Source: Streptomyces sp. Mut1
GTDB lineage: Bacteria > Actinomycetota > Actinomycetes > Streptomycetales > Streptomycetaceae
Length of the DNA stretch: 64,000 bases
Assembly (NCBI RefSeq): GCF_030719295.1
Contig: NZ_CP120997.1
Coordinates: 1,736,001-1,800,000 of the forward strand
Reading direction: 5' to 3'
The position numbers and the translations under genes were made by a program. Below the pieces are notes generated by a model. That model was not told the DNA's origin, searched no databases, and was given only the letters and a program-made list of their open reading frames with translations. This document shows positions 8,712 through 19,776 of this stretch, in pieces; position 1 is the stretch's first letter; each line of letters opens with the position of its first letter.

Positions 8712-9352
8712 TACAGCGTCTCGATCCAGTTGGTCAGCAGCTGGGCGCCGGCGTCGCCGGACTTCTCGGGGTGGAACTGGGTGGCCCACAGCGCGCCGTT
8801 CTCCACGGCCGCCACGAACCGTTCGCCGTGCGTGGCCCAGGTGACCCTGGGGGCGCGGATCTTCGCGTTGGTGACTTCGAGGGACCAGTCGTGCGCCGCG
8901 TAGGAGTGCACGAAGTAGTACCGGGCCTCGGGGTCGAGTCCGGCGAACAGCTGGGATTCCTCGGGGGCTTCGACGGTGTTCCAGCCCATGTGCGGGACGA
9001 TGTCGGCCTTCAGCGGGCCGACGGTGCCGGGCCACTCGTCCAGGCCCTCGGTCTCCACGCCGTGCTCGATGCCCCGCTCGAAGAGGATCTGCATGCCGAC
9101 GCAGATGCCCATGACGGGGCGTCCGCCGGCCAGCCTGCGGCCGATGACCCACTCGCCGCGGGCCTTCCTCAGGCCCTCCATGCACGCCGAGAACGCGCCG
9201 ACGCCGGGCACCAGCAGCCCGTCGGCGTTCATCGCGGTGTCGAAGTCACGGGTGATCTCGACGTCCGCGCCGACGTGGGCGAGGGCGCGCTCGGCGGAGC
9301 GGACGTTGCCGAAGCCGTAGTCGAAGACGACGACCTTCTTCTTCGTATCCAC
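8711..9352 (-). CDS. hisH: Imidazole glycerol phosphate synthase, glutaminase subunit
   Basis: A 213-residue class I glutamine amidotransferase. HisH hydrolyses glutamine and channels ammonia to HisF. The nucleophile is Cys84 in [16 protein letters not shown], and the His/Glu partner motif is [10 protein letters not shown] near the C-terminus. The N-terminal [18 protein letters not shown] and [13 protein letters not shown] are typical of HisH. Start is GTG at 9352, ten bases after the stop of the 55-aa gene upstream. The pair hisH-priA overlaps by one base. Confidence 0.97.
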   Translation of the reverse strand: MDTKKKVVVFDYGFGNVRSAERALAHVGADVEITRDFDTAMNADGLLVPGVGAFSACMEGLRKARGEWVIGRRLAGGRPVMGICVGMQILFERGIEHGVETEGLDEWPGTVGPLKADIVPHMGWNTVEAPEESQLFAGLDPEARYYFVHSYAAHDWSLEVTNAKIRAPRVTWATHGERFVAAVENGALWATQFHPEKSGDAGAQLLTNWIETL

Positions 9353-9362
9353 GTGTGCTCCC

Positions 9363-9526
9363 TCAGTCCCAGAGGCCCTGGATCCGCATGACGCCCGCTA
9401 CCAGGCACATCACGGAGGCGATCGACAGCAGCACGATGACGCCCTTGGGCATGCCCTGCTTCGAGAAGGAGTAGACCCCGCCGGCCAGGAACAGGCCGAC
9501 CAGGATCAGGATGGTGTTCAGGCCGG

Positions 9527-9530
<4 letters not shown>
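9363..9530 (-). CDS. Small two-helix membrane protein in the his operon
   Basis: A 55-residue protein starting at the GTG that overlaps the hisB stop by 4 bp (GTGA), so it is almost certainly translated with the operon. It has two hydrophobic segments, residues about 4-20 ([17 protein letters not shown]) and 31-48 ([17 protein letters not shown]), joined by a short basic turn SKQGMPKG. It is too short to be an enzyme, and I do not recognise a functional family. No link to histidine synthesis is evident beyond position. Confidence 0.8.
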
Positions 9531-12629
<3,099 letters not shown>

Positions 12630-12718
12630 ATGCCCCCGCTGTGACGGCTGACTATGTGCGTTCATCCGGTCACCCAGAGGGAATAACGGGATCACGCCTC
12701 CGAACGAAAGGGGCACCG

Positions 12719-14320
12719 GTGACGGAGCGGCACGACGGGGATCTCCCGGACGGCCTCAGCGCCGCGGAGCTGGGCATGTGGCAGTCCTTCCGGAACGGCA
12801 CCACCTACGACCTGCGGGCCCGCGACCGGGCCCGCGACGATCCCTTCGCCCCGCACGCCTGGGGCCCCGAGCGCAGCGTGGAGGCCCGGGTCGTCGCCCG
12901 GCTGCTGCTGAGCGGTCCGCCGGCCCGGCCCGGCCGGGTGACGGCCCTGAAGCTGAGGGGCGTGCGGATCATGGGAAGGCTGGACCTGGCGGGCGGGCGT
13001 GTCGCTCCGTACGTGGAGTTGACCGGCTGCCGGTTCGACGAGGAGGTGGCGTTCCCCGAATGCCACTTCACGACGCTGCGGCTGGTGGGGTGCGCGGTGC
13101 CGCGCCTGGAGGCGGCCCGGCTGCGCACCGAGGGCGATCTGCATCTGCCGCGCTGCCGGGTGGAGCGCGGCATCCGGCTCACGGACGCCCAGATCGGTAC
13201 GGATCTGCTGCTCAGCCAGATCGACATCGGCCCGGACCGGCAGGGCCGGGCGCTGCTCGGGGACGGGCTGACGGTCGCCCAGGACCTCCAGGCCGAGATG
13301 GTCGAGACACTGGGCGAGCTGAGTCTGCGCGGGGCCAAGGTGGGCGGTTCGCTGAGCCTGCGCGGCAGCCGGCTGCGCGCCGGCCGGGGCCGCCGCGCGC
13401 TGAACGCACCGCAGCTGAGCGTCGAGCGGACGCTGTACATGAGCGAGGCGTGGGTCAGCGTGGACACGGGCAACCAGGGCACGACTCCCCCGTACGGCAT
13501 CGCCACGTCCCCGACCCCGGCGCACGGCACCCGCTCGCAGGTGTTCCGCTGCCGGGGCGGGGTGCGCCTGGACGACGGCCGGTTCGGTGACGCGGTGGAC
13601 CTGCACAAGGCGGTCTTCGTACTGGACACGCACGAGGAGCTGTCGCTGCGCCGCACGGTCACCCCGGAGCTGCGGTTCAACCCCGAGCGCCCGGCCCGGG
13701 GGCGGGTCGTGCTCAACGGCGCGAAGGTGGTCACGCTGATCGACGTGTCGACGAGCTGGCCGGGCCCCGGCGGCCTGGCGATGGGCGGGTTCGTCTACGA
13801 GAACCTCGTCCCGTACGGGCACTTCCCGCTCTCCCGGCGCCTGGAGTGGGTGGCGGCGGCCACCCCGGAGTACGTGCCGGAGCCCTACGAGCGGCTGGCG
13901 GCGGTGCTGCGCAACAGCGGCGAGGACGCGGACGCCCGGGAGGTGCTGCTCGCCAAGCAGCGCCGCCGCCGGGAGACGCTGCCGCCCGCCGGGAAGCTCT
14001 GGGGCTACCTCCAGGACTGGACGGTGGCGTACGGCTACCGGCCGGGGCGGGCTGCGGTGTGGATGGCGGTGCTGTGGGCGGCGGGCACGCTGGCGTTCTC
14101 GCGGTACGACCCGGCCGCGATCAAGGGCGAGGAGCATCCGCAGTGGAACGCGTCGCTGTACGCGCTGGATCTGCTCATCCCGGTGATCGATCTCGGCCAG
14201 GACGGCTACTGGCGGATGGAGGGCGGCTGGCAGTGGATGGCCGCCGCGCTGATCCTGCTGGGCTGGATACTGGCCACCACGGTCGCGGCCGGCGCCTCCC
14301 GGCTGCTGCGCCGCGGCTGA
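12719..14320 (+). CDS. Membrane-anchored repeat protein of unknown function
   Basis: A 533-residue protein starting at GTG 12719, preceded by GAAAGGGG. Residues about 75-240 are a series of short beta-strand-like repeats ([53 protein letters not shown]), reminiscent of pentapeptide-repeat or beta-helix proteins. A helical stretch follows. Two hydrophobic helices occur near the C-terminus ([17 protein letters not shown] and [20 protein letters not shown]), flanking the segment [17 protein letters not shown]. Related Streptomyces proteins are sometimes labelled membrane-associated oxidoreductase, but I see no nucleotide- or flavin-binding motif. Function unknown. Confidence 0.8.
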   Translation: MTERHDGDLPDGLSAAELGMWQSFRNGTTYDLRARDRARDDPFAPHAWGPERSVEARVVARLLLSGPPARPGRVTALKLRGVRIMGRLDLAGGRVAPYVELTGCRFDEEVAFPECHFTTLRLVGCAVPRLEAARLRTEGDLHLPRCRVERGIRLTDAQIGTDLLLSQIDIGPDRQGRALLGDGLTVAQDLQAEMVETLGELSLRGAKVGGSLSLRGSRLRAGRGRRALNAPQLSVERTLYMSEAWVSVDTGNQGTTPPYGIATSPTPAHGTRSQVFRCRGGVRLDDGRFGDAVDLHKAVFVLDTHEELSLRRTVTPELRFNPERPARGRVVLNGAKVVTLIDVSTSWPGPGGLAMGGFVYENLVPYGHFPLSRRLEWVAAATPEYVPEPYERLAAVLRNSGEDADAREVLLAKQRRRRETLPPAGKLWGYLQDWTVAYGYRPGRAAVWMAVLWAAGTLAFSRYDPAAIKGEEHPQWNASLYALDLLIPVIDLGQDGYWRMEGGWQWMAAALILLGWILATTVAAGASRLLRRG

Positions 14321-14539
14321 CGGATACCGGCGCCGGGGGCGGCCTTCCCTCGCGCGGCGGGCCGCGGAGCCGCCCGTCGGCGCCGGGCAGTCCACGGACC
14401 TTCTGCCCAGCACCGGCGAGTATCAGCCAGAATCCGCGCTTTCCTTTGCTTCTTCTTGACTGGAGCCCGAGCAACCCATCCACTCGGCACCAAAGCTTCA
14501 CAGCGCTCCCCTGGCGCCTGCCCCCACCAGCGCTTTTCA

Positions 14540-15577
14540 ATGGTCTGCACCATGCCTTTCCTCCGCGCTCTCCTCCGTACGGCGCGCGTGATCCGCAACA
14601 CCCCGGAGCTGTCCTCCGGGTTGGCCGCGGACCACGCGGTGCTGCTCGACGCCCCCGACGAGCGGTTGTCACCCGCGCTGGTGGCCGCCGCCGCCGGGGA
14701 GTACGAACCGGCCGCGAAGCTGCTGGCCACCACCCGGGACGGGGCCGAGTGGGAGAGCCGGGACCGCTATCTGAAGCGGCTCGTCGCGTTCGCCCGCAAC
14801 CGGGACGGCTGGCTCGGCCACTGGCTGTCCGCCGCGCCGCGCGACCCCGACGCCCTGCTGGTCAAGGCCCAGCTCGCCGTCGACCGCGCCTGGGAGTCAC
14901 CGGCCCGCGCGGAGCAGCTGCGCGAGGTGGGGCCGATGATCACGGCCGCCGCGCAGAGCGATCCGCGGGACCCGGTGCCCTGGCGCCTCGCGCTGGACCA
15001 CGCCCGGGGCACCCAGGCCACTCACACCACGTTCGAGGTGCTGTGGGAGCAGGCGCTGCAACGCTCCACGCACCACTACGGCTGCCATGTCGCGGCCCTG
15101 CAGTACCTGTCGGCCGCCTGGTACGGCTCGCACCGCGAGTGCTTCGACTTCGCCGAGCGGGCCGCGGAGGACTCGCTGCCCACCTCCCTGGTGCAGGCGC
15201 TGCCGCTGCGGGCCGCGTTCGCGATGCTGGCCGAGGGGCCGGGGGCCCTGTCCACATCGGTGCAGGAGGAGCGGATCGACGCGGCGGTGGACCTGGCGAT
15301 CACGCTGTCCGCCGGTTTCGCCCCGGGCGACCCCTGGCCGGCCGAGGTGCGCAACCTCCTCGCGTACGTGCTGGTGGTACGGGGCCGCTGGGCCGAGGCG
15401 CTGGAACAGTTCCGGCGGATCGGGCCGCACGCGGCCTCGTTCCCGTGGGCCTCGGTGTCCGGAGATCCGCTGGGCCGGTTCCTCGCCGCGCGGGACAGCA
15501 CAAGGCTCCGGGTGGCCTCCGCGACACCGCTGCGCCACGGGGCCGGACGAGGACGGGCGCGCGGCCATTACGCTTGA
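14540..15577 (+). CDS. Hypothetical protein with TPR-like helical repeats
   Basis: A 345-residue soluble protein with Ala/Leu/Arg-rich helical segments that suggest TPR-like repeats (LGHWLSAAPRDPDALLVKAQ, ITAAAQSDPRDPVPWRLALD, VLVVRGRWAEALEQFRRIG). No signal peptide or membrane segment is visible. I do not recognise a named family with certainty; it may be a DUF4034-type protein. The start is taken at ATG 14540 (MVCTMPFLRALL); MPFLRALL at 14552 is an alternative. It ends 5 bp before the next gene, so the two may be co-transcribed. The 219 bp upstream (14321-14539) show nothing recognisable. Confidence 0.75.
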   Translation: MVCTMPFLRALLRTARVIRNTPELSSGLAADHAVLLDAPDERLSPALVAAAAGEYEPAAKLLATTRDGAEWESRDRYLKRLVAFARNRDGWLGHWLSAAPRDPDALLVKAQLAVDRAWESPARAEQLREVGPMITAAAQSDPRDPVPWRLALDHARGTQATHTTFEVLWEQALQRSTHHYGCHVAALQYLSAAWYGSHRECFDFAERAAEDSLPTSLVQALPLRAAFAMLAEGPGALSTSVQEERIDAAVDLAITLSAGFAPGDPWPAEVRNLLAYVLVVRGRWAEALEQFRRIGPHAASFPWASVSGDPLGRFLAARDSTRLRVASATPLRHGAGRGRARGHYA

Positions 15578-15582
15578 CCGCT

Positions 15583-16326
15583 GTGACCACCGCTCGCCTG
15601 CCTCTGTTCCCGCTGAACGCGGTGCTGTTCCCCGGCCTCGTGCTGCCCCTCAACGTGTTCGAGGAGCGATATCGCGCCATGATGCGTGAGCTCCTGACCA
15701 TCGACGAGGACGAACCGCGCCGCTTCGCCGTGGTCGCCGTCCGCGACGGCCGCGAGACCGCCGCCACGGGCGTCGGCATGCCGGAGGCGGTGCGCAAACC
15801 CGTCGAACGCGGCCCGTCCGACGGTTTCGGCGCCGACCCCGTCCAGGCCCTGCACCGGGTGGGCTGCGTCGCCGACGCGGCGAGCATCCGGGAGCGCGCG
15901 GACGGCAGCTACGAGGTGCTGGCCACCGGCACCACCCGCGTCCGGCTCCTCTCGGTCGACGCGAGCGGCCCGTACCTCACGGCCGAGCTGGAGGAGCTGG
16001 AGGAGGACCCGGGCGACGAGGCGGGCCCGCTCGCCGAGGGCGTCCTGCGGGCCTTCCGGGGCTACCAGAAGCGTCTGGCCGGGGCGAGCGAACAGTCCCT
16101 CACCACGGGCGCCGACCTGCCCGACGACCCGTCGGTCGTCTCCTACCTGGTCGCCTCCGCCGTGGTCCTGGACGTCCCCGCCCGGCAGCGCCTCCTCCAG
16201 GCCCCGGACACCGCGACCCGCCTCCGCGAGGAGCTGAAGCTGCTGCGCTCGGAGACCGCGGTCATCCGGCACCTGCCGTCGCTCCCGGCGGTGGATCTGA
16301 CCGTCGCCCCGACCCACCTCAACTGA
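15583..16326 (+). CDS. LON-substrate-binding-domain protein
   Basis: A 247-residue protein made entirely of a LON_substr_bdg (ATP-dependent protease La N-terminal) domain, without ATPase or protease domains. The N-terminal ARLPLFPLNAVLFPGLVLPL and FEERYRAMM are diagnostic. GVGMPEAV and VGCVADAASIRERADGSYEV follow. Such stand-alone domains are common in actinomycetes, and their role is unclear; binding of unfolded peptides is the usual guess. Start is GTG 15583. No Shine-Dalgarno is visible, but TACGCT lies at the -10 spacing for a leaderless transcript. Confidence 0.88.
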   Translation: MTTARLPLFPLNAVLFPGLVLPLNVFEERYRAMMRELLTIDEDEPRRFAVVAVRDGRETAATGVGMPEAVRKPVERGPSDGFGADPVQALHRVGCVADAASIRERADGSYEVLATGTTRVRLLSVDASGPYLTAELEELEEDPGDEAGPLAEGVLRAFRGYQKRLAGASEQSLTTGADLPDDPSVVSYLVASAVVLDVPARQRLLQAPDTATRLREELKLLRSETAVIRHLPSLPAVDLTVAPTHLN

Positions 16327-16352
16327 CGCGACCACCCGGAGAGCCCCGCCCC

Positions 16353-16865
16353 GTGGCGAAGAAGCAGAAGAAGCAGCCCCAGTCCGGCGGCACCCCCGCC
16401 ACGGTCGCCCTGACCGCGGCGGGCACCCCGTTCACGGTGCACGCGTACGAGCACGACCCCGCGTCCCCCTCCTACGGCGAGGAGGCGGCCGAGGCCCTGG
16501 GCGTCTCCCCCGACCGCGTCTTCAAGACCCTGGTGGCCGACGTGGACGGCCGGCTGACGGTGGCGGTGGTCCCGGTGGCGGGCTCCCTGGACCTCAAGGC
16601 CCTGGCCTCGGCGGCCGGCGGCAAACGCGCCACGATGGCGGACCCGGCCGCGGCGGAACGCACCACGGGCTACGTACGGGGCGGGATCTCCCCCCTGGGC
16701 CAGCGCAAACGCCTCCCCACGGTCCTGGACGCGTCGGCCCGCGCCCACGCGACGATCTGCGTGTCGGCGGGCCGCCGGGGCCTGGAGGTGGAGCTGTCCC
16801 CCGAGGACCTGGCGACGCTGACGGGGGCGGTGTTCGCCCCGATCGCCCGCGGCGGGAGGCCGTAA
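16353..16865 (+). CDS. ybaK: YbaK/EbsC-type aminoacyl-tRNA deacylase
   Basis: A 170-residue YbaK/ProX-family protein. YbaK hydrolyses Cys-tRNA(Pro) in trans and prevents cysteine misincorporation at proline codons. Family features visible are GTPFTVHAYEHD, GEEAAEALGVSPDRVFKTL, AVVPVAGSLDLKALASAAG with the conserved lysine, YVRGGISPLGQRKRLPTVLD, and the terminal LSPEDLATLTGAVFAPIAR. It starts at GTG after a lysine-rich leader (MAKKQKKQPQ), 26 bp downstream of the LON-domain gene. Substrate specificity is inferred from family. Confidence 0.93.
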   Translation: MAKKQKKQPQSGGTPATVALTAAGTPFTVHAYEHDPASPSYGEEAAEALGVSPDRVFKTLVADVDGRLTVAVVPVAGSLDLKALASAAGGKRATMADPAAAERTTGYVRGGISPLGQRKRLPTVLDASARAHATICVSAGRRGLEVELSPEDLATLTGAVFAPIARGGRP

Positions 16866-16922
16866 CCCGCACACCTCACGAACCGACCGCCCACCTCCAG
16901 CCCGACCGGCCACTCCCAGCCC

Positions 16923-16975
16923 GTCCGGCGTTCGAGGACCGGGGTCCGGGGCGGAGCCCCGGTTCCGGGGAGGGA
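16923..16975. repeat. Dispersed intergenic repeat, copy 1
   Basis: Between the convergent ybaK and DUF2567-like genes lies a GC-rich segment containing TCCGGCGTTCGAGG, GGGGTCCGGGGCGGAGCCCC and GGTTCCGGGGAGGG. It matches the core of the copy next to ileS (38573-38640) with a few substitutions. GGGGC-GGA-GCCCC can form a hairpin, so the element may also end transcription. This copy lacks the long left arm seen in the second copy. Confidence 0.65.
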
Positions 16976-16992
16976 AAGCAGGGCCCCCGCCC

Positions 16993-17775
16993 TCACTCCC
17001 CCGCAGGCGGCAACGGCGGCGGCGCCGACGACCCCGGCCCCGGCCCCCCGGAAACCGGCTCCGAAGGCAAAGGCGAAGGCCCACCCGCCCCCGAAGCCGG
17101 CGCCTCAGGCGAACCCCACCCCCCGTACGTCCCCCACTCCCCCTCGAACTCCCGCGGCCCGAACACCGCGGTCACCCCCAGGTACACCGCCATCGCCGCC
17201 AGCCCCCACGCCAGCAGCGCCCCCTTCGCGTGCAGCTCCAGCGGCGCGTCGAAGATCACGCCCTTGCCGACCTCGCGCGCATGGGCCACCACGTCGTCCG
17301 TCGGCCCGAGCCGCGTCCCGAGCTGCCAGGCCAGCACCGGCCCGAGCACACTGCCCAGGGCGAGCCCGACCGTCAGCAGGATGCCGCCGCGCCGGTTGAA
17401 CCAGAAGACCAGGGCGGCCGAGACCACCCCGAACGCCAGCCCGAGCAGGACGAACGTGCCGTCGGCCCCGATCGCCTCCTCGCCCTCGCTGTCGGCGAGG
17501 AAGACGGCCGTGTTGTCGGAGACGAGCGGCACCCGGGGCGCCAGCCACAGCCACAGGAGCCCGAGCAGCGCCCCGGAGACGGTCACCAGCGCCAGGACGA
17601 GGCCGGCCCTGCGCAGATCCGCACCCAGGTCGCTCTCCTGCTCGGCCTTCGACGGGGCCCAGTGGGAGCCGTGGGGGCCGAGGGGCCCGTCGGACCCGCC
17701 CCCGGCCGGCGGCTTCTGCCAGTCGTGGTGGTCGTCGGACGAGGGCCGGTGCGGCGGCGTCAGGGGTGCGGTCAC
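16993..17775 (-). CDS. DUF2567-like four-helix membrane protein
   Basis: A 260-residue protein with a Pro/Gly/His-rich cytoplasmic N-terminus (about 50 residues), four hydrophobic helices (LVLALVTVSGALLGLLWLWL; TFVLLGLAFGVVSAALVFWF; GILLTVGLALGSVLGPVLAW; ALLAWGLAAMAVYLGVTAVF) and a Pro/Gly/Ser-rich tail. Length and helix pattern fit the actinobacterial DUF2567 family of unknown function. An acidic loop after helix 1 (VFLADSEGEEAIGADG) is probably extracytoplasmic. Start is GTG 17775. It follows the ABC transporter pair on the same strand with a 34-bp gap. Confidence 0.78.
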   Translation of the reverse strand: MTAPLTPPHRPSSDDHHDWQKPPAGGGSDGPLGPHGSHWAPSKAEQESDLGADLRRAGLVLALVTVSGALLGLLWLWLAPRVPLVSDNTAVFLADSEGEEAIGADGTFVLLGLAFGVVSAALVFWFNRRGGILLTVGLALGSVLGPVLAWQLGTRLGPTDDVVAHAREVGKGVIFDAPLELHAKGALLAWGLAAMAVYLGVTAVFGPREFEGEWGTYGGWGSPEAPASGAGGPSPLPSEPVSGGPGPGSSAPPPLPPAGE

Positions 17776-17809
17776 CGTGCCATCGTGCCAGGCGCCCGCG
17801 CGCCGCGCC

Positions 17810-18595
17810 TCACCGGACCGCTGCCCTGCGGTACGCCCACGTGGCCACGGCGAGCGAGACCACGCCGACGACGGCGCAGACGGCCAGGTCGAGGGCGACG
17901 ACCGCCCAGTCGGGGTGGGCGTCGAAGGACCGGGAGAGCGCCTCGACCCCGTACGTGGACGGCAGCAGATCGCGGGCCCAGCCGATCGGCCCCGGCAGCC
18001 GGTCGGCCGGCAGGATGCCCAGCAGCAGCGCGGCGGACATGCCCAGCTGCCCGAGCAGCGTGGCGAGTTCCTGGCGCGGCGCGAGGAGCCCGAGGGCGGC
18101 GCCGAGGCCGGAGAGCGCCGCCCCGGAGAGCGGGATGACGGCGACGAGCACCCACAGGTGCGTCACCGGCAGCCCGAACAGCACACTGCCGGTGACAGCG
18201 GTGACGATCGTGCCGGGCACGGTGAAGGAGGCGTACGCCCCGGCCGCCCCGAGCACCACGGCGGCGGGCGGCACCGGCAGGGTCGCGTAGTGGTCGAGCC
18301 CCCCGCCGGCCCTCAGCTGCCCGAAGTACTGGGCGAGCAGGTTCAGCGCGACGAAGGCGACGACCAGGACGCTGGACCCGGCCACGACGGCCCGCGCCTC
18401 GGAGCCGCCGTCCACGACCCCGCGCATCAGGATCATGATCCCGACGGACTGGAACGTCGCGACGAACAGCAGCGGGATGCGGGCCACCCGGGCCCGGGAG
18501 AGCTGGGCCCGGTAGACGGCCGCGAGGGAGGGGAAGAGCCGGGCCCGGGGCGCGAGGGTCGCGGCCGCCCCGGCCGCCGCACCGAGGGCGCTCAC
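17810..18595 (-). CDS. ABC-2 type transporter permease
   Basis: A 261-residue integral membrane protein of the ABC-2 family with about six helices (IPLLFVATFQSVGIMILM, VVAGSSVLVVAFVALNLLA, FTVPGTIVTAVTGSVLFG, LWVLVAVIPLSGAALSGLG, GMSAALLLGILPADRLPG, AVVALDLAVCAVVGVVSLA). The start is GTG 18595, which overlaps the ATPase stop by 4 bp; the longer frame to 18832 is rejected because it lies inside the ATPase gene. Together the two form a DrrAB-like exporter. The substrate is unknown. Confidence 0.92.
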   Translation of the reverse strand: MSALGAAAGAAATLAPRARLFPSLAAVYRAQLSRARVARIPLLFVATFQSVGIMILMRGVVDGGSEARAVVAGSSVLVVAFVALNLLAQYFGQLRAGGGLDHYATLPVPPAAVVLGAAGAYASFTVPGTIVTAVTGSVLFGLPVTHLWVLVAVIPLSGAALSGLGAALGLLAPRQELATLLGQLGMSAALLLGILPADRLPGPIGWARDLLPSTYGVEALSRSFDAHPDWAVVALDLAVCAVVGVVSLAVATWAYRRAAVR

Positions 18596-19608
18596 GCCTT
18601 CACCAGTCCCTTGGTCGCGCCGCCGCCGAGGGCCAGGTAGACGTCCTCCAGGCTCGGCGTCGCCAGGCTGAAGTCGTCCAGCGCGGCGAAGGCCGCGCCA
18701 CCGGTCACCGCGGCGACCGCCGCCCGCGCCTCGTCCGGCGCGAGCCGCAGCGCCCAGCGGCGCCCGGACTCCTGCGCGCACGCGCGCAGGGCGGCGACCT
18801 CGGGGATCTCCAGGGGGGCGCGTTCGCGCCACACCAGCTCGACCCTGACCTCACCCGCGACGCGCTCCTTGAGCCCGGCGGGGGTGTCGCAGGCGATGAC
18901 CCTGCCGCGTTCGATGACGGCGACCCGGTCGAGGACGGTCTCGGCCTCGATGACGTTGTGGGTGACCAGCAGGACCGTCGCGCCGCGTTCGGCGCGACGG
19001 CGGTCGACGGCGGCCCAGACCGCGCGCCGGGCCACCGGGTCCATACCGGTCGTCGGTTCGTCCAGGACGAGCACCGGGCGCTCCCCGACGAGCGCGGCGG
19101 CGACGCAGGCCAGCCGCCGCTGGCCGCCCGAGAGCTTCTTCAGGGGCCGGCCCGCGATATCGGCGAGGCCGAGTTCGTCCAGGACGGCGTCGCGCTCGGC
19201 ACGGGCCTCGCGCACCGGGAGCCCGCGCAGCCGCGCGGTGGTCTCGGCGGCGAGGGAGACGGTCAGCTCGTCCAGCGCGGTGGACTCCTGCCCGAGGTAG
19301 CCGATCAGCCGGGAGGCCCGCTCGGGGTGGCGTACGAGGTCGTGGCCCAGCATGTCGACGGTGCCGGAGTCGGGCCGCATGAGGCCGGTGAGCTGCCGTA
19401 CGAGGGTGGACTTCCCCGCTCCGTTGGGCCCGAGCAGGCCGAAGATCTCGCCGCGCCTGACGTCGAGGCTGATGCCGTCGGTGGCGCGTACTTCCGGGGT
19501 CGCGGGCGTGCCGCGGCGTCCCCGGGCCGGGGGGTAGGTCTTCACCAGATCACGCACCGCGCACACGGTGCCGGTCGTCGTCGGCGCCTGCGCTGTCCCC
19601 GTACTCAC
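18592..19608 (-). CDS. ABC transporter ATP-binding protein (DrrA-like)
   Basis: A 338-residue nucleotide-binding subunit. Walker A is LGPNGAGKSTLVRQL, the signature is KKLSGGQRRLACV, Walker B is PVLVLDEPTTGMD, and the switch histidine is in LLVTHNVIEAE. The last ~100 residues form the C-terminal extension seen in DrrA-type exporters (VRVELVWRERAPL...LDDFSLATPSLEDVYLAL). Start is GTG 19608. It is coupled by a 4-bp overlap to its permease. It powers export, plausibly of a drug or lipid; the substrate cannot be told. Confidence 0.95.
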   Translation of the reverse strand: MSTGTAQAPTTTGTVCAVRDLVKTYPPARGRRGTPATPEVRATDGISLDVRRGEIFGLLGPNGAGKSTLVRQLTGLMRPDSGTVDMLGHDLVRHPERASRLIGYLGQESTALDELTVSLAAETTARLRGLPVREARAERDAVLDELGLADIAGRPLKKLSGGQRRLACVAAALVGERPVLVLDEPTTGMDPVARRAVWAAVDRRRAERGATVLLVTHNVIEAETVLDRVAVIERGRVIACDTPAGLKERVAGEVRVELVWRERAPLEIPEVAALRACAQESGRRWALRLAPDEARAAVAAVTGGAAFAALDDFSLATPSLEDVYLALGGGATKGLVKA

Positions 19609-19776
19609 GAGGTACGAGAGTACGGGGTCCGGGGACCGGCATTACGCCCGGGGCCGCACCGATCGGACATCAACGCGGCGAGCGGCGGGCGGGTTGAGCG
19701 CCCGGAAAGGTTTCTCGTGCGCCCGGCGGGGGAACAAATGCGGATTCACTCCACGACGCGGCCCGGTCGCGCCGCC

